A DNA stretch of 64,000 bases, from assembly GCA_041389495.1 (NCBI GenBank), contig JAWKRT010000004.1, positions 186,001 through 250,000 of the forward strand, written 5' to 3'. Position 1 is the first letter of the stretch; each line of letters starts with the position of its first letter. Below the pieces are notes generated by a model. That model was not told the origin of the DNA. It ran no database searches and worked only from the letters and a program-made list of their open reading frames with translations. Position numbers and translations under genes: made by a program. Positions 1-8,189 of this stretch are shown here, in pieces. The DNA is from Myxococcota bacterium (GTDB lineage Bacteria > Myxococcota_A > UBA9160 > UBA4427).

Positions 1-43
1 GCGAGCGCGGTGTCGCGCGGTCGGCCTGCTAGGTTCGGCGCGC

Positions 44-1273
44 ATGCGCATCTACCTCGATCACAACGCGACGACGCCGCTGCGACCCGCCGCGCGCGAG
101 GCGATGGTCGCCGTGCTCGACGGCGTGTTCGGCAACCCGTCGAGCACGCACGCCGATGGGGCCGCCGCGCGCCGCGTCGTCGAGGACGCGCGCGAGCAGG
201 TGGCGTCGCTCGTCGGCGCCGCGCCGCGCGAGGTGACGTTCACGGCCGGTGCGACCGAGGCCAACAACACCGTGCTGGCCTCGCTGCGGGACGGCTCGCT
301 GCCGTGGCGGCGGCTCGTGACGACGCGCGCGGAGCACCCGTCGGTCCGCGAGCCCGCGCTCGCGCTCGCGCGCGCGGGCCTCGACGTCGCCTGGCTCGAC
401 GTCGACCGCGACGGGCGTCTCGATCTCGCCCAGCTCGACGCCGCGCTCGCCGCGGGCCCGCCCGCGCTCGTGAGCGTGATCGCGGCGAACAACGAGACGG
501 GCGTCGTCGCGCCGATCGACGCGATCGCCGAGCGCGTCCGCGCGGCGGGCGCCTTCCTGCACACCGACGTGACGCAGGCGCTCGGGAAGATCCCGGTGCG
601 CGCGCTCGCGGCGGGCGCGCACTGGCTCTCCGCGTCCGCGCACAAGCTCGGCGGTCCGAAGGGCACGGGCTGTCTCGTCGCGCGCGAGGGGCTCGGGCTG
701 CCCGCGCTGCTGCAGGGCGGGCCGCAGGAGCGGCGCGCGCGCGGCGGCACCGAGAACGTCGCGGGCATCGCGGGCTTCGGCGCGGCGTGCGCCGAGGCGG
801 AGCGCGCGCTTCCCGAGCGCGCGCTCCGCGACGCGGCGCTGCGCGACCGGCTGTGGAGCGGCCTTCGCGCGCGCCTCGAACGCATCGCGTGGAACGGCGC
901 TCCCGATGGAGACGGAAGGGCGCCCGCGGCCCACGCCCTCCTTCCGAACACGCTCTCGCTCGAGATCGAGGGCGCGGCGGCGGACGTGCTGCTCGAGGCG
1001 CTCGACCTCGAGGGCATCGCGGTCTCGACGGGCGCGGCCTGCCACTCGGGTGCGATCGAGCCCTCGCACGTGCTGCTCGCGATGGGGCGCTCGCCCGAGC
1101 GCGCGCGCTCGACGCTTCGCCTGTCGGTCGGCGAGGGCAACGACGAAGCGCAGATCGACCGCGCGATCGCGACCATCGCGGCGCTCGCCGCGCGCGCGCG
1201 CGCGGCGCTCGGCGGAGAGCTCGGTGCGGCGCCGGGCGGCGCGCGCGCCCGCGCGGCGGGTGCGCGCGCGTGA
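44..1273 (+). CDS. Cysteine desulfurase (NifS/IscS class)
   Basis: Pyridoxal-phosphate enzyme that removes sulfur from L-cysteine as an enzyme persulfide for cofactor or tRNA thiolation. The 409-residue length fits the family. Visible are the N-terminal LDHNATTPLRP, the PLP lysine at K201 in SAHKLGGPKGTG, and the active-site cysteine C333 in STGAACHSG. The ATG at 44 gives the standard family N-terminus. The stop is fused (GTGA) to the start of mnmA, and no iscU, ferredoxin or hscBA genes follow. Context therefore points to sulfur delivery for tRNA 2-thiouridine rather than a dedicated Fe-S operon. A TAGGTT hexamer ends nine bases before the ATG, so the transcript may have almost no leader. 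The Ala/Arg-rich last 25 residues are probably disordered. Confidence 0.93.
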   Translation: MRIYLDHNATTPLRPAAREAMVAVLDGVFGNPSSTHADGAAARRVVEDAREQVASLVGAAPREVTFTAGATEANNTVLASLRDGSLPWRRLVTTRAEHPSVREPALALARAGLDVAWLDVDRDGRLDLAQLDAALAAGPPALVSVIAANNETGVVAPIDAIAERVRAAGAFLHTDVTQALGKIPVRALAAGAHWLSASAHKLGGPKGTGCLVAREGLGLPALLQGGPQERRARGGTENVAGIAGFGAACAEAERALPERALRDAALRDRLWSGLRARLERIAWNGAPDGDGRAPAAHALLPNTLSLEIEGAAADVLLEALDLEGIAVSTGAACHSGAIEPSHVLLAMGRSPERARSTLRLSVGEGNDEAQIDRAIATIAALAARARAALGGELGAAPGGARARAAGARA

Positions 1274-2358
1274 GCGCCGCCGCGGAGCGCGTCGTCGTCG
1301 CGATGTCGGGCGGCGTCGACTCGTCGGTCGCCGCGGCGCTCGTCGCCGCGACGGGCGTCGAGACGGTCGGCATCACGCTCCGGCTCGCGGCCGGCGACTC
1401 GCGCTGCTGCTCGCTCGACGACGCCGACGACGCGCGCCGCGTCGCCGACCGCCTCGGCATCCGCTTCTTCGTCGCGAGCTATGCGGAGCGCTTCCGGGCC
1501 GAGGTCGTCGAGCCGTTCGCGGACGCGTACCTCGCGGGCGAGACGCCGATCCCGTGCGTCGCGTGCAACAAGCGCTTCAAGTTCGACTACCTGGTCGAGC
1601 GGGCCGCCGCGCTCGGCGCCGCGCGGGTCGCGACGGGGCACTACGCGCGCATCGCGCGCGACGCCGCGACGGGCCGCTTCCGGCTCCTGCGCGCGCGCCA
1701 TCTCGCGAAGGACCAGAGCTACTTCCTCTTCCAGCTCGGCCAGCGCGAGCTCGCGCGCGCCGTCTTCCCGCTCGGCGAGCTCGCGAAGGAGGAAGTGCGC
1801 GCGCAGGCGCGCGCGCTCGGGCTCGCGACGGCCGAGAAGCCCGAGAGCCAGGAGATCTGCTTCGTCCCGGACGGCGACTACGCGGCCGCGGTCGCGCGCA
1901 TCCGTCCCGACGCGGCGGCCGCCGCGGGAGGCGAGATCGTCGACGCCGCCGGCCGCGCGCTCGGGCGGCACGACGGCGTCCACCGCTTCACGGTCGGACA
2001 GCGCAGGGGCCTCGGCGTCGCGGCGGCGCGACCGCTGTACGTCACGCGCATCGACGCCGCGCGCCGGCGCGTCGTGGTCGGCGAGCGCGAGGCCCTCGCG
2101 GTGCACGAGGCGCGCGTGCGCGACGTGCACTGGGTGGCCGGCACGCCGCCCGCGGCGCCCGTGCGCGCGCGCGTCCACGTCCGCTACCGGCACGCCGGAG
2201 CGATGGCGAAGGTCGAGTCGCTCCCGGGAGGCGAGGCGCGCGTCGCCTTCGACGAGCCGGTGACCGCGATCGCTCCGGGCCAGGCGGCGGTCTTCTACGA
2301 CGGCGACGAGGTGCTCGGCGGCGGCTGGCTCGCGGCCGCGGACCCGGGGCGCGCGTGA
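1270..2358 (+). CDS. mnmA: tRNA-specific 2-thiouridylase MnmA
   Basis: ATP-dependent enzyme that thiolates U34 of the Lys, Glu and Gln tRNAs. The GTG at 1270 overlaps the desulfurase stop and gives 362 residues, the usual family size. The PP-loop SGGVDSS lies at residues 13-19. The first catalytic cysteine region is IPCVACN (C96 and C99), and the second catalytic cysteine is C197 in SQEICF. ATGHYARI and the C-terminal beta-barrel are also present. The open frame extends far upstream of 1270, but that part is Arg-rich frame-shifted desulfurase sequence and is not coding. Coupling to the desulfurase makes a self-contained sulfur relay likely; this is inferred from context. Confidence 0.95.
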   Translation: MSAAAERVVVAMSGGVDSSVAAALVAATGVETVGITLRLAAGDSRCCSLDDADDARRVADRLGIRFFVASYAERFRAEVVEPFADAYLAGETPIPCVACNKRFKFDYLVERAAALGAARVATGHYARIARDAATGRFRLLRARHLAKDQSYFLFQLGQRELARAVFPLGELAKEEVRAQARALGLATAEKPESQEICFVPDGDYAAAVARIRPDAAAAAGGEIVDAAGRALGRHDGVHRFTVGQRRGLGVAAARPLYVTRIDAARRRVVVGEREALAVHEARVRDVHWVAGTPPAAPVRARVHVRYRHAGAMAKVESLPGGEARVAFDEPVTAIAPGQAAVFYDGDEVLGGGWLAAADPGRA

Positions 2359-3164
2359 GCGCCGACCGCGCGGCGACGCTCGACGCGTTCGAGGCCCGGC
2401 TCGGCTACGCGTTCCGCGATCGCGCGCGGCTCGAGACGGCGCTGCGCCACGCGTCGCGCTCGTTCGAGCTCGAGGGCGCCGAGAGCAACGAGCGGCTCGA
2501 GTTCCTGGGCGATGCGGTCGTCGGGCTCGTCGTCGCGCACCGGCTGTTCGCGGCGCATCCGACGTGGGGGGAGGGCGAGCTCACGCGCGCGACGCACGCG
2601 CTCGTCGACGAACGCGCCCACGCGCGGCTCGCGGCCGCGCTCGGCATCGCGGACGTCGTCGAGCTCGGCGCGACGGTGCGCGCGAGCGCCGCGTCCACGC
2701 GCTCCGCGCGGCGCGCTTCGTCCGAGCGGGAGGGCGGCGAGGCCGCGCCCGCGGACGGGACGGCGATGCGGCGCATCCTCGCGAACGCGCTCGAGGCCGT
2801 GCTCGGCGCGATGTATCTCGACGGCGGGCTCGAGCCGGTGTTCCGCGTCGTCGATCGCGCGTTCGCCTCGGCCTTCGCGCCCGGCGCGAGCCCGCCGCCG
2901 CGCGACCCGAAGACCGCGCTGCAGGAGACGACGATGGCGCGTTTCGGGGCGCTGCCTCGCTATGCGCTCGTCGGCGACTCGCTGGTCGAGGGCGGGGACG
3001 ATCGGTTCGCGGTCGAGGTCGAGCTGCCGGGCGGCGAGCGCGCTGCGGGCGTCGGCCGCTCGAAGCGCCTGGCCGAGCGCGCGGCGGCGCGTGCCGCGCT
3101 GGCGCGGCTCGCGCAGGCCCCGGATGTCGACGCCGAGGGCGACGGATCGAGGGGCGACGCGTGA
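2355..3164 (+). CDS. rnc: Ribonuclease III
   Basis: Double-strand-specific endoribonuclease for rRNA and mRNA processing. The GTG at 2355 overlaps the mnmA stop and gives 269 residues, slightly longer than usual. The catalytic signature NERLEFLGDAVVG lies near residues 36-48. The second acidic cluster is in LEAVLGAMYLDGG. The double-stranded-RNA-binding domain starts at DPKTALQE and ends in RSKRLAERAAARAAL. An insertion rich in Ala, Ser and Arg (about residues 112-135) sits between the two halves of the nuclease domain and accounts for the extra length. The rnc-era order is the common bacterial arrangement, and the gene is joined to era by another GTGA overlap. Confidence 0.95.
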   Translation: MSADRAATLDAFEARLGYAFRDRARLETALRHASRSFELEGAESNERLEFLGDAVVGLVVAHRLFAAHPTWGEGELTRATHALVDERAHARLAAALGIADVVELGATVRASAASTRSARRASSEREGGEAAPADGTAMRRILANALEAVLGAMYLDGGLEPVFRVVDRAFASAFAPGASPPPRDPKTALQETTMARFGALPRYALVGDSLVEGGDDRFAVEVELPGGERAAGVGRSKRLAERAAARAALARLAQAPDVDAEGDGSRGDA

Positions 3165-4051
3165 CCGAGCCGGCCGAGCACCGCGCCGGCGTCGTCGCGC
3201 TCCTCGGCCCGCCGAACGCGGGCAAGTCGACGCTGCTGAACGCGCTCGTCGGACAGAAGCTCGCGATCGTGACGGCGAAGCCGCAGACGACGCGCAGCCG
3301 CATCCTCGGCATCCACCGCGCGCGGGGCGGCCAGATCGCGCTCGTGGACACGCCCGGGCTGCACGAGAGCGGCAAGCGCCTCAACGCCGCGTTGAACGCG
3401 GCCGTCGACGAGGCCGCGCGCGGTGCCGACCTCGCGCTCGTCCTCGTCGATCGCACGCGAGGCTGGACGCGCGCGCACGACGCGGTCGCCGCGCTCGTGC
3501 GCGACGCCGGCGTGCCGGCGATCGTGGTCGGGACGAAGAGCGACCTCCCGCGGCGGCCGTCCCCCGACGTCTGGCCGCCCGCGTCGGAGCTCGCCGCGGT
3601 CGCGTGCCTCGAGATCTCGGCGGCGACGGGCGCGGGGCTCGACGCGCTCGAGCACGCGATGCTGGCGCGTCTCCCGGTCTCGCCGCCGCTGTTCGGGGAG
3701 GACGAGCTGACGGACCGACCGCTGCGCTGGCTCGCCGGCGAGCTCGTGCGCGAGGTGCTGTTCGAGGAGCTCGGCCAGGAGCTGCCGTACGAGATCGCGA
3801 CCGAGGTCGTCGAGTACGACGAGTCGCGGCCCGAGCGCGTGCACATCCGCGCGAACCTGCTCGTGGCGCGCAGCTCGCAGAAGCGGATCGTGGTCGGCAC
3901 GGGCGGCGCGCAGATCAAGCGCATCGGGACGCGCGCGCGCGCGCAGATCGAGGAGCTCGTCGGGAGCCGCGTCCATCTGGAGCTCTGGGTGAAGGTCGAT
4001 CCGCGCTGGCTCAAGAGCGCGAAGCGGCTCGAGGAGCTCGGCTACGGCTGA
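3161..4051 (+). CDS. era: GTPase Era
   Basis: Essential GTPase that binds the 3' end of 16S rRNA and assists 30S maturation. The GTG at 3161 overlaps the rnc stop and gives 296 residues. G1 is GPPNAGKST, the switch region holds KPQTTRSR, G3 is DTPG and G4 is TKSD. The C-terminal KH domain is clear from VGTGGAQIKRIG through LELWVKV and the terminal LGYG. It is the last gene of the coupled desulfurase-mnmA-rnc-era operon. No obvious terminator hairpin follows before the next promoter region. Confidence 0.96.
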   Translation: MTEPAEHRAGVVALLGPPNAGKSTLLNALVGQKLAIVTAKPQTTRSRILGIHRARGGQIALVDTPGLHESGKRLNAALNAAVDEAARGADLALVLVDRTRGWTRAHDAVAALVRDAGVPAIVVGTKSDLPRRPSPDVWPPASELAAVACLEISAATGAGLDALEHAMLARLPVSPPLFGEDELTDRPLRWLAGELVREVLFEELGQELPYEIATEVVEYDESRPERVHIRANLLVARSSQKRIVVGTGGAQIKRIGTRARAQIEELVGSRVHLELWVKVDPRWLKSAKRLEELGYG

Positions 4052-4082
4052 GCGCGGCGCGCGGGTCGTGACGCGCACCCGC

Positions 4083-4104
4083 ACCTTACGTAAGCTGGCA
4101 AGGT
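4083..4104. promoter_or_regulatory. Candidate MerR operator upstream of the icmF regulator
   Basis: Two overlapping dyads lie 70-90 bases before the MerR gene. CTTACGTAAG at 4085-4094 is a perfect 10-base palindrome, and ACCTT (4083-4087) pairs with AAGGT (4100-4104) around a 12-base spacer. MerR proteins bind such dyads. The TTACGT/ACGTAA half-site resembles motifs known for MerR regulators of branched-chain acyl-CoA catabolism (LiuR type). The block is also locally AT-richer than its surroundings. Autoregulation of the merR-icmF pair is inferred. Confidence 0.45.
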
Positions 4105-4174
4105 TGCCGATCGGCCCCGTGGCCCGCGCCGCATCGCGCGCGGCGGCGGGTTCCCGATCCACGGAGGGACGGCC

Positions 4175-4624
4175 ATGGCGCGTTCGAGTGCGCGGGTGCT
4201 GGCGGCACCGACCGGCGCCGCGGCGTCGCCCGCCGACCTCGAGATCGGCGGCGTGTGCGAGCACACGGGGCTCTCGGCGCGCACCGTCCGGTACTACGAG
4301 GAGCTCGGGCTCCTGCCCGGCGTGCGCCGCCGCACCGGCGGCCGGCGGGTGTACGGGCCCGACGAGCTCGAGCGGCTCGGCTTCATCCAGCGACTCAAGC
4401 GGCTCGGTCTGAGCCTCGCGGAGATCAAGGAGCTCAACCGCGTCTACGCGCTCGGCGGCTCGACGCTCGCGATGCTCGAGCGCCTCGACGGCGTGCTCGG
4501 CGCGCGCGCGGCCGAGGTCGCGGCGCAGATCGCGGAGCTCGAGACCCTCCGCGACGACCTGCTCCGCTACCGGCGCCACGTGCGACGGCGCGTGGGCGCG
4601 CTCGGCAAGGGAGCGGCGCGATGA
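4175..4624 (+). CDS. MerR-family transcriptional regulator of the mutase locus
   Basis: DNA-binding regulator of 149 residues. The winged-helix head GVCEHTGLSARTVRYYEELGLL spans about residues 27-48, followed by GGRRVYGPDELERLGFIQRLKRLGLSLAEIKEL and a coiled-coil dimerisation helix. No cysteine pair for metal sensing is visible in the C-terminal part, so an organic or acyl-CoA signal is more plausible than a metal. The ATG at 4175 has a GGAGGG ribosome site. The stop overlaps the icmF start (ATGA), so the regulator and mutase are translationally coupled. The palindromes at 4083-4104 are the likely operator. Confidence 0.88.
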   Translation: MARSSARVLAAPTGAAASPADLEIGGVCEHTGLSARTVRYYEELGLLPGVRRRTGGRRVYGPDELERLGFIQRLKRLGLSLAEIKELNRVYALGGSTLAMLERLDGVLGARAAEVAAQIAELETLRDDLLRYRRHVRRRVGALGKGAAR

Positions 4625-7600
4625 CGGCGGGGGCGGCGAAGCTCGACGCGTCGCCCGGCGCGATGCGCACCGGCGGCCCGGTGCGCGTCGTGACGGCGGC
4701 GTCGCTGTTCGACGGACACGACGCCGCCATCCACATCATGCGGCGCATCCTCCAGCAGCAGGGCGCCGAGGTCGTGCACCTCGGTCACGATCGCTCGGTC
4801 GACGAGATCGTCGACACGGCGATCCAGGAGGACGCGCACGCGATCGCCGTCTCGTCCTACCAGGGCGGCCACGTCGAGTTCTTCCGCTTCATGATCGACC
4901 GGCTCCGCGAGCGCGGAGCCGAGCACGTCCGCGTCTACGGCGGGGGCGGCGGGACGATCCTCCCCGAGGAGATCCGCGCGCTCGAGGCGTACGGCGTGGC
5001 GCGCCTCTTCAGCCCCGAGGACGGTCGCGCGCTCGGCCTCGAGGGCATGATCCGCGCGATCCTCGACGAGTGCGCGGCCGCGCCGCGACCCGCGCTGCGG
5101 GTCGATCGCGCGGCCGTGGCCGCCGGCGAGCCCGACGCGATCGCGCGCGCGATCAGCTGGCTCGAGGAGCAGGGGCAGAGCGAGGCGCCCAGCGTGGATC
5201 TCGCGGCGGAGCGCGAGGCCCTCGGCGCGCTCGCCGCACCCGGCTCCGTGGTCGTGGGCTTCACGGGGACGGGCGGTGCGGGGAAGTCGAGCGTCGTCGA
5301 CGAGCTCGTGCGACGGCTTCGCACCGACGCGCCCGACCTCCGCATCGGCCTGCTCCTCGTCGATCCGACCCGGCGGCGCAGCGGCGGCGCGCTGCTCGGC
5401 GATCGCATCCGCATGAACGCGATCCACGCGCCCGGCATCTACGCGCGCTCGCTCGCGACGCGGCGTGCGCACGCGGCGCTCGCGGGCGCGGTGCGCGACG
5501 CGGTCGGCGTGCTGCGCGCCGCTCGCTTCGACGTGGTCTTCGTCGAGACCGCGGGCATCGGGCAGAGCGACTCCGAGATCGTCGACCTCGTCGACGTGTC
5601 GCTCTACGTGATGACGCCCGAGTACGGCGCGCCCTCGCAGCTCGAGAAGATCGACATGCTCGAGCTCGCGGACGTCGTCGTCCTGAACAAGTCCGATCGG
5701 CAGGGCGGAGCGGACGCCCTGCGCGACGTGCGCAAGCAGTGGCGCCGCAACCACGTGCGCTTCGACGCGCCCGACGACGCGATCCCGGTGTATCCGACGG
5801 TGGCGCGGCGTTGGAACGACCCGGGCGTCGACCGCCTGCACGCCGCGCTGCGCGAGGCGCTCGCCGCCCGTGGCGTCGGCGCCCTGCGCCCCGCGATCGA
5901 GCGCGCGGCGCAGGGCGCGGCGGAGCGGAGCGACGCCGACGTGTCGAGCGCGTCGTCGATGATCCCGGCGGCGCGAAGGCGCTACCTGGCCGACATCGCC
6001 GACACCGTGCGCGGCTACCACGCGCGGACGCGGGCGGAGGGCGCGCTCGCACGCGACGCACAGGCGCTCGAACGCGCGGTCGAGCTCGTCGGTGGCGGCG
6101 CGGAAGGCGGCGCGGCGGCCCGCGTCGCGCTCGCGGCCGCGCGCGACGCGGCGCGCGAACGGCTCGACCCCGCGGTGCGCGCGGCCCTCGAGGCCTGGCC
6201 GGCGACGCGCGCGCGCTACGAGGCCGAGGAGCAGGAGTACGCGGTGCGCGACCGCGCGATCGCGGTGCGCAACCGGGTCGAGACGCTGTCGCGCACGCCG
6301 CTCCCGCGCGTCGCGCTCCCGCCCACGCAGGACGCAGGCGAGCTCGTCCGCTTCCTCCGCGGCGAGAACCTGCCCGGTCACTTCCCGTACACGGCCGGCG
6401 TCTTCCCGTTCAAGCGCGCCGAGGAGGATCCGGCGCGCATGTTCGCGGGCGAGGGCGCGCCCGAGCGAACGAACCGGCGCTTCCACTTCGTCGCCCGCGG
6501 GCAGCGCGCCGCGCGCCTGTCGACGGCGTTCGACAGCGTGACGCTCTACGGCCGCGACCCGGACGAGCGGCCCGATGTGTACGGCAAGGTCGGGAACTCG
6601 GGCGTCTCGGTCTGCACGCTCGACTGCGCGAAGAAGCTCTACTCGGGCTTCGACCTGTGCGCGCCGAGCACGTCCGTCTCGATGACGATCAACGGGCCGG
6701 CGCCGACGATCCTCGCCTTCTTCCTGAACGCGGCCGTCGACCAGCAGGTGGAGAAGCACCTGCGCGAGCGCGGCGAGCTCGAGCGCGCGGTGGCGAGCGC
6801 GGCGAAGGGAGCGGCGCTCCCGGTCTACCGCGGCGCGCTCCCGGACGGGCACGACGGGCTCGGGCTCGGGCTGCTCGGCGTGACGGGCGACGAGGTCGTC
6901 GACGCCGCCACCTACGCGCGCATCCGCGCCGACGTCCTCGCGCGCGTGCGCGGCACGGTGCAGGCCGACATCCTCAAGGAGGACCAGGCCCAGAACACCT
7001 GCATCTTCTCGACCGACTTCTCGCTCGGCGTCATGGCCGACATCCAGGAGTCGTTCGTGCGCAACGGCGTGCGGAACTTCTACTCGGTCTCGATCAGCGG
7101 CTACCACATCGCCGAGGCCGGAGCGAACCCGATCACGCAGCTCGCATTCACGCTCGCGAACGGCTTCACGTACCTCGAGTCGTACCTCGCGCGCGGGATG
7201 CGCGTCGACGACTTCGCGCCGAGCTTCAGCTTCTTCTTCAGCAACGGGCTCGACGCCGAGTACAACGTGATCGGTCGCGTGGCGCGGCGCATCTGGGCGA
7301 TCGCGCTGCGCGAGCGGTACGGCGCGTCCGAGCGCAGCCAGATGCTCAAGTACCACATCCAGACGTCGGGGCGTTCGCTGCACGCGCAGGAGATGGCGTT
7401 CAACGACATCCGCACCACGCTGCAGGCGCTCACCGCCCTCCAGGACAACTGCAACAGCCTGCACACGAACGCCTACGACGAGGCCGTGACGACACCGACC
7501 GAGGAGTCGGTGCGGCGCGCGCTCGCCATCCAGCTCGTGATCGACCGCGAGCTCGGCGTCTCGCGCATCGAGAACGCGACGCAGGGAGCCTACGCGGTCG

Positions 7601-8052
7601 AGTGGCTGACCGACGCCGTCGAGCGCGCCGTGCTCGAGGAGTTCGACCGGCTGGCGGAGCGCGGCGGCGTGCTCGGCGCGATGGAGACGCAGTACCAGCG
7701 CTCGAAGATCCAGGAGGAGAGCCTCGAGTACGAGGCGCGCAAGCACAGCGGCGAGCTCCCGATCATCGGCGTGAACACCTTCGAGAACCCGGACGCCGAG
7801 CAGGCGAGCGCGCGCCCGCGCGAGCTCATGCGTTCGACGCGCGAGGAACGCGACGCGCAGCTCGCCCACCTGCGCGCGACCCACGCGCGCCACGCCGGCC
7901 GCGCGGAGGCCGCGCTCGCGCGGCTCCAGGACGTGGCGCGGCGCGGCGGCAACGTCTTCGACGAGCTGCTCGAGACGGCGAAGGTCGCGAGCCTCGGGCA
8001 GATCAGCGACGCGCTCTTCGAGGTCGGGGGGCGCTACCGGCGCTCGATGTGA
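4621..8052 (+). CDS. icmF: Fused isobutyryl-CoA mutase IcmF
   Basis: Adenosylcobalamin enzyme that interconverts isobutyryl-CoA and n-butyryl-CoA, with a built-in G-protein chaperone. The order over 1143 residues is: B12-binding domain (about 20-150) with DGHDAA at 31-36, where H33 is the probable lower cobalt ligand; MeaB-like GTPase (about 200-500) with GTGGAGKSS near 215-223 and NKSD at 356-359; and mutase TIM barrel (about 540-1143). The mutase part has FPYTAGVFPFKR near 588 and SGYHIAEAGAN. The latter differs from the SGYHMQEAGAT of true methylmalonyl-CoA mutase, which separates IcmF from that family. Size and domain order match IcmF (about 1090 residues). Some members also act on isovaleryl/pivalyl-CoA, so the substrate is not certain. 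It is coupled to its MerR regulator. Confidence 0.93.
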   Translation: MTAGAAKLDASPGAMRTGGPVRVVTAASLFDGHDAAIHIMRRILQQQGAEVVHLGHDRSVDEIVDTAIQEDAHAIAVSSYQGGHVEFFRFMIDRLRERGAEHVRVYGGGGGTILPEEIRALEAYGVARLFSPEDGRALGLEGMIRAILDECAAAPRPALRVDRAAVAAGEPDAIARAISWLEEQGQSEAPSVDLAAEREALGALAAPGSVVVGFTGTGGAGKSSVVDELVRRLRTDAPDLRIGLLLVDPTRRRSGGALLGDRIRMNAIHAPGIYARSLATRRAHAALAGAVRDAVGVLRAARFDVVFVETAGIGQSDSEIVDLVDVSLYVMTPEYGAPSQLEKIDMLELADVVVLNKSDRQGGADALRDVRKQWRRNHVRFDAPDDAIPVYPTVARRWNDPGVDRLHAALREALAARGVGALRPAIERAAQGAAERSDADVSSASSMIPAARRRYLADIADTVRGYHARTRAEGALARDAQALERAVELVGGGAEGGAAARVALAAARDAARERLDPAVRAALEAWPATRARYEAEEQEYAVRDRAIAVRNRVETLSRTPLPRVALPPTQDAGELVRFLRGENLPGHFPYTAGVFPFKRAEEDPARMFAGEGAPERTNRRFHFVARGQRAARLSTAFDSVTLYGRDPDERPDVYGKVGNSGVSVCTLDCAKKLYSGFDLCAPSTSVSMTINGPAPTILAFFLNAAVDQQVEKHLRERGELERAVASAAKGAALPVYRGALPDGHDGLGLGLLGVTGDEVVDAATYARIRADVLARVRGTVQADILKEDQAQNTCIFSTDFSLGVMADIQESFVRNGVRNFYSVSISGYHIAEAGANPITQLAFTLANGFTYLESYLARGMRVDDFAPSFSFFFSNGLDAEYNVIGRVARRIWAIALRERYGASERSQMLKYHIQTSGRSLHAQEMAFNDIRTTLQALTALQDNCNSLHTNAYDEAVTTPTEESVRRALAIQLVIDRELGVSRIENATQGAYAVEWLTDAVERAVLEEFDRLAERGGVLGAMETQYQRSKIQEESLEYEARKHSGELPIIGVNTFENPDAEQASARPRELMRSTREERDAQLAHLRATHARHAGRAEAALARLQDVARRGGNVFDELLETAKVASLGQISDALFEVGGRYRRSM

Positions 8053-8189
8053 GGCGGGCTTCGGCGCGGCGCGCGGCTAGACTGCGCCCGCCCTGGAGGC
8101 CCGGCCCCGGGAGCCGACGGCCCGCCGAGCGCGGCGCCCGCACCGAGAGCGGAGGCGCGGCGCGCGAGGCACACCGAGGAGAAGGAACG

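Noticed and set aside
10..1269. Upstream extension of MnmA in the same frame
   Set aside because: The 420 residues before the GTG at 1270 are a frame-shifted copy of the desulfurase and lack any family match. The GTG gives a full MnmA.
4567..7893. Very long open frame on the minus strand opposite icmF, and similar frames opposite thrS-pheS (30131-33406) and elsewhere
   Set aside because: High GC and few stops create long mirror frames. Their products are Arg/Ala/His-rich and match no family, while the plus-strand genes have full domain sets.
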